A stretch of 13,916 nucleotides of DNA from assembly GCA_027306955.1 (NCBI GenBank), contig DAHUXX010000118.1, positions 1-13,916 on the forward strand, read 5' to 3'. This document shows positions 6,845 through 13,916 of this stretch, one piece after another. The notes below the pieces were generated by a model. It saw only the letters and a list, made by a program, of their open reading frames with translations. It did not search any database and was not told where the DNA came from. The stretch's first letter is position 1. Each line of letters starts with the position of its first letter. The translations under genes were made by a program, and so were the position numbers. Source of the DNA: Acetobacteraceae bacterium (GTDB lineage: Bacteria; Pseudomonadota; Alphaproteobacteria; Acetobacterales; Acetobacteraceae).

Positions 6845-7480
6845 CTAGTCCGCCGGCGCTTCGCCCGCAGCCTCGGCCAAGGGTTCTTTCGGCCCGGTGT
6901 AGAGATGCGGCCAGCGGGCGCGCACCACCGGGCCGTTGGCGGCATAGGCGAAGCAGGAGTCGATCAGACGCGCCGAGCCGTCGTCGGCCGACGGCTTCGC
7001 CGGCTGCTGGCCGGTCTGGCGCGCCGCCTCGGCCGCCGCGCGCTCGCGCTCGATGCGCACCGGCCAGAGCGTCTGGAAGGCGACGGTCGCCATCTGCTGG
7101 ATCAACTCGCGCAGATGCGTGCAGCCCGCGGTGCCGTGCACGCGCCCGACGGCCTCGCGCAGGAACCCCGCCTTGATGGTCAGCCCCTTGAGGCGGGAGA
7201 AACTCGCCGCCCCGCCGCCGCAATGATTGAACGGGCCGAACTCGGTGACCGCCTCGCTGTCGTGGATCAGCATGCGGTCGTCGATGGTGAGCCGGAATTT
7301 CATGCCGTGCAGCTTCTCGCCTGGATGGATCCAGCCGCGGTCGCGGTTGGCAAAACCCTCGGTGCGCGTGTCGGAAAGCTCGGCCTCGATGTCGTAGAGC
7401 CCGTCCTCGCGCGCGTAGCCCTGGATGGTGATGGCGCGGGTATGGACGTGCTTACGTGGGGCGGGGTTGCTAAGGGGCAT
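6845..7480 (-). CDS. DUF2889 domain-containing protein
   Basis: This 211-residue protein of unknown function belongs to the DUF2889 family by its motifs: HTRAITIQGYAREDGLYDIE (about 13-32), then HGMKFRLTIDDRMLIHDSEA, a CGGG segment, and GCTHLREL followed by ATVAFQT. No catalytic motif, signal peptide or membrane segment is visible. The C-terminal portion (about 155-211) is rich in Ala, Arg and Glu, then carries RLIDSCFAYAANGP, which recurs in family members as I remember it. I chose ATG 7480. A GTG at 7519 would add 13 residues (PPYAAAPQPDLR) that do not look conserved. The next gene upstream on the same strand ends at 7552, about 70 bases away, so the two could be one transcript. I cannot propose a function. 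Confidence 0.85.
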   Translation of the reverse strand: MPLSNPAPRKHVHTRAITIQGYAREDGLYDIEAELSDTRTEGFANRDRGWIHPGEKLHGMKFRLTIDDRMLIHDSEAVTEFGPFNHCGGGAASFSRLKGLTIKAGFLREAVGRVHGTAGCTHLRELIQQMATVAFQTLWPVRIERERAAAEAARQTGQQPAKPSADDGSARLIDSCFAYAANGPVVRARWPHLYTGPKEPLAEAAGEAPAD

Positions 7481-7551
7481 GCGGAGATCCGGTTGCGGCG
7501 CCGCAGCATATGGCGGCACGGGACGGGTCGATCAAGGAACGCGGGTGGCGC

Positions 7552-8310
7552 CTATGCCGGCGGCTCGCCCTGGACCGGTTCGATGTCGAACGCGCGGATC
7601 ATCGCCGTCGCCTCCGCGATCGCGGCCTCGAGGTCGGCCGCCTCCGTGCCCTTGGCAACGATGGCCACACCGTTGCCGCCCGGCCGGTAGAACGGATAGC
7701 TGCCGATATCGAGGCTGGGATGGCGCGACTGGATGGCGGCGAGGGGCGCGGCGATGCGCCCCTCCAGCAGCCCCGTCCCGTGCACCGTGCGCGAGACGAC
7801 GGGTCTGCCGCCCGCGAGCGTCGGCGCGAGGGCCTCGAACATCGCCTGCATGATGCGCGGCACGCCGGCCATGACGTGCACGTTGCCGATGGAGAACCCA
7901 GGCGCGTTGGAGACCTTGTTCTCGATCAGCGTCGCGCCGCGCGGCATGGTCGCCATGCGCTGGCGCGCCTCGTTGAACTCGCCGGGCTTGTAGGAGGCCT
8001 CCATCTTCGGCCAGGCCTCTGGGTGCGGCTCCCACGGTACGCCGAACGCCGCCGCGATGCATTCGCTGGTGATGTCATCGTGCGTCGGGCCGATGCCGCC
8101 GGTGGTGAAGACATGGTCGAAGGCGGCGCGCACCTCGTTGACCGTGCGCACGATCACCGCGCGGTCGTCCGGGATGACGCGCACCTCGCGCAAGGGGATG
8201 CCGATCTCGCCAAGGCGCGTCGCGAGGAACTTGATGTTCGCGTCCTGAGTGCGGCCGGAGAGGACTTCATTGCCGATGACGAGCAGGGCGGCGGTGGGGT
8301 TCTTGTCCAT
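7552..8310 (-). CDS. CinA-like N-terminal (MoaB/MogA-fold) protein, stand-alone domain
   Basis: This 252-residue protein matches the N-terminal (COG1058, molybdopterin-binding fold) domain of CinA. Motifs are GNEVLSGRTQDANIKFL near the start, TTGGIGPTHDD (about 66-76), then PGFSIGNVHVMAGVP about 70 residues later. CinA in many bacteria also has a C-terminal nicotinamide-mononucleotide deamidase domain. That domain is absent here, so this is the single-domain form; in related proteins the N-terminal domain has ADP-ribose pyrophosphatase activity. The activity here is inferred. It is usually annotated as competence/damage-inducible protein A or molybdopterin-binding protein, names that overstate what is known. 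I chose ATG 8310 (MDKNPTAALLVIG) because the extra 27 residues of the longer open frame are arginine/proline-rich and not family-like. It is divergent from the large Hint gene across a 187-base gap in which I see no confident promoter. Confidence 0.88.
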   Translation of the reverse strand: MDKNPTAALLVIGNEVLSGRTQDANIKFLATRLGEIGIPLREVRVIPDDRAVIVRTVNEVRAAFDHVFTTGGIGPTHDDITSECIAAAFGVPWEPHPEAWPKMEASYKPGEFNEARQRMATMPRGATLIENKVSNAPGFSIGNVHVMAGVPRIMQAMFEALAPTLAGGRPVVSRTVHGTGLLEGRIAAPLAAIQSRHPSLDIGSYPFYRPGGNGVAIVAKGTEAADLEAAIAEATAMIRAFDIEPVQGEPPA

Positions 8311-8486
8311 TGGGGCTCGATGCGCGTTGCGGGTGGGCGAGGGGATAGCGCGGCGCGGGCTGCGCGGCCAGGGGCGGCCTCGCGCCGGCACGGGCGTGCC
8401 GATCGCGCAAAAATGAGGGGTGCGCGGTCACGGCGCGGCATGCCATACGGGGGAACGACCGGGCGGCCGCGGGCCGGCTGGGATGC

Positions 8487-8492
8487 GGAGGA
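8487..8492 (+). promoter_or_regulatory. Ribosome binding site that sets the start of the Hint protein
   Basis: GGAGGA lies 5 bases before the ATG at 8498. It supports starting at MTTLDVTLS rather than at upstream in-frame codons, whose translation (RGHGAACHTGERP...) looks non-coding. Confidence 0.75.
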
Positions 8493-8497
8493 CATTC

Positions 8498-11400
8498 ATG
8501 ACAACCCTCGACGTCACGCTCAGCGCCGGATTTCAACAGGAGGTCACGACCAATCCCTCGCTGTATGTCTACGCCATCGCCTATGACAGCAACGACCCTA
8601 CCGGCGTCATTACCACGCTCGCGGCGGGCGGCGCCGTGGAATCCGCGAACGGCGTCCTCGCGGTCGGCCTGCTGAACACGACGATATCCGCGGACACCAG
8701 CTTCGACGGCGGGAAAGTCTATTTCGTTGTCGAGTCATCCGGGACGGTCCCCGACATCGCGACGCAGATCTCCCAGCAGAGCGACCTCAATCTCGGCAAC
8801 GCCCAGGCCAATCATTTCGTCTACGACAGCATGGAGATGACGCTGTCGAACAAGAAGCCGGACGCCGCCAACCTGACCTCGGTGAACGGCTTCGCGCTGC
8901 CGATGGAGCTCAGCGTTCCCTACAGCAACGGCAGCACCGCGACGGCGGGCTACAACGTCAGCGGCCAGAGCCTGATCCAGGCGCTGGTGGCGAACGAGGG
9001 TGGCGGCACATCCGATATCGCGCAGTTCCTGCCGGGCACGATCGGCAGCCTGTTCCAGATGGCGATCGCGCCCGCGGCGGTGATCTCCGCCGCCACGCCC
9101 AACCCGTCGAACGTCACGTTCCAGGCCACCAACTGGGCGAGCTACGCGCTGGCGGTGGGCGCGATGGCGCAGACCGCGGACATCCTCCTCTCCGGGTTCT
9201 TCGACGGCACGGGCGACCAGAATCACATTTATCACAACGGCGGGTATTTCGCGTACCAGGTGGAATTCGCGCCCACGGCGACGCTCGTCGTGGGTGGCAC
9301 GGTGGACACCGGCGTCTTCATGCTGGCCCCGGTCAATGCCAGCGAGATCAAGGGCGTGATCGCCGTCAGCGCCGCGCAGCTGGAAGAGAGCATCTATTCC
9401 ACGCTCGGTACCGCGGAGATCTTCAACAGCACCGCCGAGGTGCTGGGCGGCGCGGCACCCTCCTACACGATCGGCACCGGGGCCAACGACCAGTGGGGCG
9501 CCGTGCTGCGCTCGCTGCTGGTGGGGTTCACGGCCGGCTATTACGGCGAGACCGCCCGCTCGGTGAACCCGCAGGTCACGTCCACGATCGATCTCAACAA
9601 CAGCATCAACTGGGACCCGACCTACGCCTTCGGCAGCGGCACCCTGAACCAGAACGGCACCGTGACGAACCTGGTGACCAGCGACATCACCTTGTCCGCG
9701 GGCCAGGTCAGCCACGATCCCTACGCGCAGGTGTTCTACCAGCACTCCAACTCCTACGGCGCCGGCTATGCCGACGCGCTGATGAGCGAGTACTCGGTGG
9801 GTGGGCCGCTGGTCTCGGTCTACGACACCACGACCAGCTTGGATGTCGCGACCGTGGACCTGACGCTGTACGCACCCAACGAACAGCCGAGCGGCTACAC
9901 CACGCCGGAGATCGCGAACTATATCGCTCCCGGTGCGAACGGCTACGACGTGCCGGATGCCACGCCCGCCACCATCGACGTGGGCATGAACTTCGCCGCC
10001 ACGGTCGGGAACAGTGCTGGCGTGATGCTCAACCGCACGGATGTCGTCACGCTCGACATCATGACCGCCGATACCGGCGGCGTCGCGCAATGGAGCACGG
10101 TCACGCTCGACGGTGCCGCGAACGGCGGGCTGTGGCAGCAATGGACCATCAGCGGCAGCAGCGCGACCGGCTATACCGCGACGGCCGGCGCCACCAGCGG
10201 AACAGCCGGCTATCTGCAGATCGACGACTTCCCGGTGGTCGCGGCGGGCTCGGCGACAAGCTGGTACCGGATCGGTATCGGAACAAAAACGTTCGACCTC
10301 TACACCGTCACGCAGAATGGCAATTTCGACAACACCGCCTACAGCAGCGGCACCGTCAACCAGCGCGGCTCGCTCGCCATCGACGGCCTCGCCTCCATCA
10401 CGCCGCAAAAATCGGCGGCGCAGACGGTCCCCACCTTCACCATCAGTTTCGCCACTGGCGCCGGGGTCGCGGTCGATCCCTCGCAGATGGTCATCAATAC
10501 CGCCGCCCCGGCGACGCAGCCGGACGCGCCGGTTGCCGGCGTGATCGTCAACGGCACGTTCGAGGCGCTGGGGGGGCAGACCCTCCAGGCCAGCAACACC
10601 ATCGCCACCACGATCGCGACGCCAAGCCTGGCGCTGGCGTTCGGCTGGACCGGGCTCAACAGCGATCCCAACGCGCCGTCCTGGATCAGCGGCTACACCA
10701 ACAAGGTCGACGCCCTCGACACCGTGGAGGTAACAATCACGCCGGTGGGCGATGTCACCCACAAGCTCTCCGCGACGGCGACGGCCAATCTCGATGGCGA
10801 ATGGCAGACCGGCACGGTCGCGCTCGGTGCCGGCACGACCTACGACATCACCATGGCGGCGTATCAGGCCGGCATGACGGGACCGGTCACGCAGCAGAGC
10901 CAGCCTCTGGTGCTGGATGTCGCCTGCTTCGCCGCGGGCACGCGTATCCTGACGGCGCGCGGCGAGGTCGCGGTGGAGGATCTGGCCGTGGGCGATCTGG
11001 TGTGTGCGCGCGGCGCGGGGCTCACGCCGGTGCGCTGGCTCGGGCGGCGCCACATCGATTGTCGGCTGGATGCGCGCCCGCGCGACGTTGCCCCGGTGCG
11101 GGTGCTGGCCGGCGCCTTCGCGCCCGGCGTGCCGCATCGCGACCTCCTGCTCTCGCCCGATCACGCGGTGTACGCCGAGGGCGTGCTGATCCCCATACGC
11201 TACCTCGTCAACGGTCGCACGGTGCGGCGCGAGACGGTGGACGCGGTGACGTACCATCACGTGGAACTCGTCGCGCACGACGTGATCCTCGCCGAGGGGC
11301 TGGCCTGCGAATCCTATCTCGACACCGGCAACCGCGCGATCTTCGAGAACGCCGGGGGCAGAAAGGAGGACGCTGCGTTCGCGGTCGCGGTTTGGGAGAC

Positions 11401-11890
11401 GGGTTCGTGCGCGCCGCTTGTGCTGAGGGGGAAGGAAATGGTTGCGGTGCGGCGCGGGCTGCTCGTGCGCGCAGAAGAACTCGGCCACACGATCACGCGC
11501 GAGCCGGCGCTGCGGGTGGTGGCCGATGGGCGTGTGCTGCGGCCGCGCAGGGCGGGGCGGGTGGCGCGGTTCCGCCTGCCGGAGGCGGTGCGCGACGTGC
11601 GGCTGGTTTCGCGCAGTGCCGTTCCCGCGCAGACCGGTGCGGCGGCGGAGGATCACCGGCGGCTCGGGGTCGCCGTCGCCGGCATCCGGTTCGATAGCGA
11701 GACGATCGGACTTTCCGATCCGCGGCTGGGGCGCGGCTGGCACGGCGTGGAGCAGGGCACCGCGGGCGAAGCCTGGCGCTGGACCGACGGCGAGGCGAGC
11801 CTCGCGCTCGAGGGCGGCGGCGTGCTGGACGTGGAGGTCGCGCTGACCGAGGCCTACTGGCGCGACGAGGGGGCGCCGGCCGGCCGATGA
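8498..11890 (+). CDS. Large GH64-like (beta-1,3-glucanase-type) protein with C-terminal Hint domain
   Basis: This is an 1130-residue modular protein. Residues about 1-430 resemble glycoside hydrolase family 64/thaumatin-like beta-1,3-glucanases: GGKVYFVV (about 71), FVYDSMEMTLS, a VNGFALPMELSVPY segment, and DPYAQVFYQHSNSYGAGYADAL (about 407-428). Residues about 430-805 are Gly/Thr/Asn/Ser-rich and beta-type, without a family I can name. At 808 a Hint_2-type domain begins with ACFAAGTRIL, with Cys810 the likely nucleophile, then VEDLAVGDLV, LSPDHAVYAEG (His889, block-B-like) and TYHHVELVAHDVILAEG (about 918-934). No canonical intein C-terminal His-Asn plus Cys/Ser is evident. The tail (about 950-1130) has VRLVSRSAVPA, RRLGVAV and WRWTDG (1093). 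There is no signal peptide and no RTX nonapeptides, so the export route is unknown. Inference: a secreted or surface protein that cleaves or cross-links itself at the Hint domain. Glucanase activity rests on resemblance only; catalytic acids were not assigned. Confidence 0.8.
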   Translation: MTTLDVTLSAGFQQEVTTNPSLYVYAIAYDSNDPTGVITTLAAGGAVESANGVLAVGLLNTTISADTSFDGGKVYFVVESSGTVPDIATQISQQSDLNLGNAQANHFVYDSMEMTLSNKKPDAANLTSVNGFALPMELSVPYSNGSTATAGYNVSGQSLIQALVANEGGGTSDIAQFLPGTIGSLFQMAIAPAAVISAATPNPSNVTFQATNWASYALAVGAMAQTADILLSGFFDGTGDQNHIYHNGGYFAYQVEFAPTATLVVGGTVDTGVFMLAPVNASEIKGVIAVSAAQLEESIYSTLGTAEIFNSTAEVLGGAAPSYTIGTGANDQWGAVLRSLLVGFTAGYYGETARSVNPQVTSTIDLNNSINWDPTYAFGSGTLNQNGTVTNLVTSDITLSAGQVSHDPYAQVFYQHSNSYGAGYADALMSEYSVGGPLVSVYDTTTSLDVATVDLTLYAPNEQPSGYTTPEIANYIAPGANGYDVPDATPATIDVGMNFAATVGNSAGVMLNRTDVVTLDIMTADTGGVAQWSTVTLDGAANGGLWQQWTISGSSATGYTATAGATSGTAGYLQIDDFPVVAAGSATSWYRIGIGTKTFDLYTVTQNGNFDNTAYSSGTVNQRGSLAIDGLASITPQKSAAQTVPTFTISFATGAGVAVDPSQMVINTAAPATQPDAPVAGVIVNGTFEALGGQTLQASNTIATTIATPSLALAFGWTGLNSDPNAPSWISGYTNKVDALDTVEVTITPVGDVTHKLSATATANLDGEWQTGTVALGAGTTYDITMAAYQAGMTGPVTQQSQPLVLDVACFAAGTRILTARGEVAVEDLAVGDLVCARGAGLTPVRWLGRRHIDCRLDARPRDVAPVRVLAGAFAPGVPHRDLLLSPDHAVYAEGVLIPIRYLVNGRTVRRETVDAVTYHHVELVAHDVILAEGLACESYLDTGNRAIFENAGGRKEDAAFAVAVWETGSCAPLVLRGKEMVAVRRGLLVRAEELGHTITREPALRVVADGRVLRPRRAGRVARFRLPEAVRDVRLVSRSAVPAQTGAAAEDHRRLGVAVAGIRFDSETIGLSDPRLGRGWHGVEQGTAGEAWRWTDGEASLALEGGGVLDVEVALTEAYWRDEGAPAGR

Positions 11891-11897
11891 AGCGGCT

Positions 11898-12923
11898 CTA
11901 ACCGCCGAGGAAGTCGCGCAGCAGCGGCACCAGCGGGCGGTCGGCGTCCGGCATCGGGTATTCGGCGAGGCGATCCGGCGAAACCCAGGTGAGCTGCTGG
12001 CCCTCTTTCGGGCGCGGCATGCCGCGCCAGCGCCGGCACAGGTAGAGCGGCATCAGCAGGTGGAATTTCTCGTATTCGTGCGAGGCGAAAGCGAAGGGAG
12101 CGAGGCAATGCGCGGACACGTCGATGCCCAGCTCCTCGGCCAGCTCGCGGATCAGCGCTGCCTCCGGCGTCTCGCCGGGATCGAGCTTGCCACCGGGAAA
12201 TTCCCAGAGCCCCGCCATGCGCTTGCCCTCCGGCCGGCGGGCCAGCAGCACGCGCATGTCGATGTCAATCAGCGCGCAGGCAGCGACCAGCAGCAGAGGC
12301 TTCGCACCTGGCGCCGGGGCCTTCGCCTCGGCGCCGCCGCCCGGGGCGGGCGTGTCACCGAACAGATCCTCGCGCCCGGCGGCGAAGACCATGACGCGGT
12401 GCTCGGTGCCGCGGGCGAGGAAGAGCTGCCGGCCCTCGCCCACCTGGCGGAAGCTGATATGGCGCAGCACCGCGACCGAGGCCTCGTTGTCGGTGGCGAC
12501 GGTGGCCTCGATGCGGTCGAGGTCGAGATTGGCCATGCCCCACCGGGCGAGCCTTCCCGCGGCCTCGCGCGCGATACCCTGGCGCTGGAACTTGCCACCG
12601 ACCCAGTAGCCGAGCCGGCCGAGCCGGGCCGCCCGGTCGAGCCGAAGCCCCACGCCGCCGATCAGCGGCGCCTCCTTCTGCGCACCGACGATGGCGAGAT
12701 GGTAAGCGCTGCCGGCCTCGATCTCGGCGCGCGCGGAAGCGATCCAGCCCTCCGCCTGGTCGAGTGCGTAGGGAAAGGGAACGGCGGCGAGCGTGCGGGC
12801 GATCGCATAGTCCATCAGCCGGTGCAGTGCCGGTGCGTCGGCCTCGCGCCAAGGACGCAGGCGCAGGCGCTGCGTCTCCAGCGGCTGGAATCCGAGATCG
12901 TCCTTGGTCGCGGACAGGCTCAC
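11898..12923 (-). CDS. GNAT acetyltransferase-Nudix (MutT-like) fusion protein
   Basis: This 341-residue protein has two enzymatic domains. Residues about 12-185 are a GNAT acetyltransferase of the RimJ/RimL type: LETQRLRLRPWREADAPAL, IGGVGLRLD, GYWVGGKFQRQGIAREA with the acetyl-CoA motif QRQGIA (113-118), and DNEASVAVLRHISFRQVG. A Pro/Ala/Gly linker (about 190-208) leads to a Nudix hydrolase (about 209-341). Its box runs from Gly245 to Ile267 and fits GX5EX7REUXEEXGU completely. The WEFPGGK sequence before it and the length suggest a MutT-like 8-oxo-dGTP diphosphatase that cleans the nucleotide pool. The GNAT substrate is unknown. I chose GTG 12923 (VSLSATKDDLG) because the longer frame (ATG 13046) runs through argJ in another register and gives a non-family leader. 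It lies 65 bases after argJ and is probably co-transcribed with it. The end is only 7 bases from the convergent Hint gene. The start is the least certain point. Confidence 0.88.
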   Translation of the reverse strand: MSLSATKDDLGFQPLETQRLRLRPWREADAPALHRLMDYAIARTLAAVPFPYALDQAEGWIASARAEIEAGSAYHLAIVGAQKEAPLIGGVGLRLDRAARLGRLGYWVGGKFQRQGIAREAAGRLARWGMANLDLDRIEATVATDNEASVAVLRHISFRQVGEGRQLFLARGTEHRVMVFAAGREDLFGDTPAPGGGAEAKAPAPGAKPLLLVAACALIDIDMRVLLARRPEGKRMAGLWEFPGGKLDPGETPEAALIRELAEELGIDVSAHCLAPFAFASHEYEKFHLLMPLYLCRRWRGMPRPKEGQQLTWVSPDRLAEYPMPDADRPLVPLLRDFLGG

Positions 12924-12988
12924 GTCCTGCCAGTGCCGCAGCCGGGGTTGCGCCGCAAGTGGGGCCGCATGTGCCGGCGTGGGCCCCC

Positions 12989-13916
12989 TCAGCTCCTGTA
13001 GCTGCCGTTGATGTCGATGTAGCCGTGGGTGAGGTCGCACGTCCACACCGTCGCACGGCCGCGGCCGAGGCCGAGATCGACCGCGACGTCGATCTCCCGC
13101 CCCTTCATGTGCGCGACGACCGGCGTCTCGTCATAGTCCGCGACGACGCCACCGTCCTTCGCCATCCACACGCCGCCGATCGCCACCGAAAGCCGGTCCC
13201 GGTCCGCGGGCTCGCCGGCCTTGCCGACCGCCATGACGATGCGGCCCCAGTTCGCATCCTCCCCGGCGATCGCGGTCTTGACCAGCGGCGAGTTGGCGAT
13301 CGCCATGGCGACGCGCCTGGCCGAGTTCGCCGAGACCGCGCCCGCGACGTCGATGCGGATCAGCTTCTGTGCCCCCTCGCCGTCGCGCACCACGGCGAGT
13401 GCCAGGTCGTGCAGCACCTCGGCGAGCGCGCGCGAGAAATCGCGCAGCATCGGCCCGCCTTCGGCCGGTACGCCCGGATGTTTCACCTGGCCGGTCGCGA
13501 ACAGCAGCACCGTGTCGGAGGTCGATGTGTCACTGTCCACCGTCGTGGCATTGAACGTGGCGCGCACGCCGCGCGAGAGGAGGTTCTGCAGCGCCGCACT
13601 CGGGATTTTTGCGTCCGTGGCAATGAAGCAGAGCATCGTCGCCATGTCCGGCGCGATCATGCCGCTGCCCTTGGCGATACCTTGGATTGTTACCGTCGCG
13701 TCGCCGATGCGTGCGGTACGCGTCGCCGCCTTGGGGAACGTGTCGGTCGTCATGATCGCGCGTGCCGCGGCACCCCAGGCATCGGCGGCGAGCGCCTTGG
13801 AGAGGCGCGGCAGCGCGGCGGTGAGACGCTCGACGGGAAGCTGTTCGCCGATCACGCCGGTGGAGGCGACGAAGACCTCGCGCGGCTTGCAGCCGGCAAG
13901 CTTCGCCGCGGCCTCG
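12989..13916 (-). CDS. argJ: Bifunctional ornithine acetyltransferase/N-acetylglutamate synthase, 5' end outside window
   Basis: This arginine-biosynthesis enzyme transfers the acetyl group from N-acetylornithine to glutamate, recycling acetyl groups; bifunctional forms also use acetyl-CoA. The precursor cleaves itself between Ala and Thr in the ATML motif. That motif is present in APDMATMLCFIATDA, with the nucleophile threonine codon at 13637-13639 (minus strand). Other family landmarks are KGSGMIAPDM, TVDSDTSTSDT, ANWGRIVMAVGKAG and the C-terminal THGYIDINGSYRS. About 308 residues are visible of the usual roughly 400. The first valine of VIGEQLPVERL (13855) is internal, not the start, since the frame continues as EAAAKLAGCKPREVFVASTG to the window edge. 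It is followed on the same strand by the GNAT-Nudix gene. No arginine repressor site can be assessed because the promoter is outside. Confidence 0.96.
   Translation of the reverse strand, partial: EAAAKLAGCKPREVFVASTGVIGEQLPVERLTAALPRLSKALAADAWGAAARAIMTTDTFPKAATRTARIGDATVTIQGIAKGSGMIAPDMATMLCFIATDAKIPSAALQNLLSRGVRATFNATTVDSDTSTSDTVLLFATGQVKHPGVPAEGGPMLRDFSRALAEVLHDLALAVVRDGEGAQKLIRIDVAGAVSANSARRVAMAIANSPLVKTAIAGEDANWGRIVMAVGKAGEPADRDRLSVAIGGVWMAKDGGVVADYDETPVVAHMKGREIDVAVDLGLGRGRATVWTCDLTHGYIDINGSYRS

Noticed and set aside
8735..11743. 1002-residue open frame on the minus strand opposite the Hint gene
   Set aside because: It is composition-driven antisense frame, rich in Arg, His and Asp. 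The plus strand has a good ribosome site, GH64-like motifs and a Hint domain.
11892..11905. GCGG/CCGC hairpin between the Hint and GNAT-Nudix genes as a terminator
   Set aside because: The four-base-pair stem without a T-tract overlaps a stop codon and is too weak to support.
1..13916. CRISPR array, insertion sequence, tRNA, phage or defence genes
   Set aside because: No regularly spaced repeats, transposase or integrase motifs, tRNA-like folds or defence-family domains were seen on reading both strands.

Overview
The window is very GC-rich, tightly packed DNA. The protein families present point to an alphaproteobacterium, most likely Acetobacteraceae or a relative in the Rhodospirillales: a Hint_2-type surface protein, a DUF2889 protein, a stand-alone CinA-like N-terminal domain, and argJ followed by a GNAT-Nudix fusion. 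The taxonomic call is inferred from family recognition, not from a marker gene. Both ends cut through genes. I see no rRNA, tRNA, CRISPR array, transposase or other mobile element, and no gene-free stretch longer than 300 bases.

Layout. (1) At 1-1181 (+) is the 3' part of an amidase-signature hydrolase. (2) At 1198-4137 (-) is a class III (anaerobic, glycyl-radical) ribonucleotide reductase operon, transcribed as large subunit nrdD, then a 72-residue protein, then nrdG. The large NrdD ends after its zinc-binding region and lacks the glycyl-radical tail. That tail (RVMGY) is on the separate 72-residue protein, whose ATG overlaps the nrdD stop as ATGA. Upstream, at 4184-4231, are two NrdR-box-like palindromes 32 bp apart, one over the predicted -10 and one abutting the predicted -35. 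(3) At 4419-6802 (+) are a membrane-anchored alpha/beta hydrolase of the proline-iminopeptidase type and a nitrilase, 29 bp apart and probably co-transcribed, ending at a strong hairpin that also serves the convergent gene. (4) At 6845-8310 (-) are a DUF2889 protein and a CinA/MoaB-like molybdopterin-binding-fold protein. (5) At 8498-11890 (+) is an 1130-residue protein that joins a GH64-like beta-1,3-glucanase-type region to a Hint autoprocessing domain and a C-terminal tail. (6) At 11898-13916 (-) is argJ (5' end outside the window) followed by a GNAT acetyltransferase-Nudix (MutT-like) fusion.

The clearest functional unit is the anaerobic RNR operon: NrdG would use S-adenosylmethionine and a 4Fe-4S cluster to place a radical on the glycine of the small protein, which would dock on the large subunit to start nucleotide reduction, with NrdR repressing transcription when nucleotides are plentiful. 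The most unusual items are this two-polypeptide NrdD and the GH64-like/Hint fusion. The remaining genes are metabolic or housekeeping and show no obvious common pathway.
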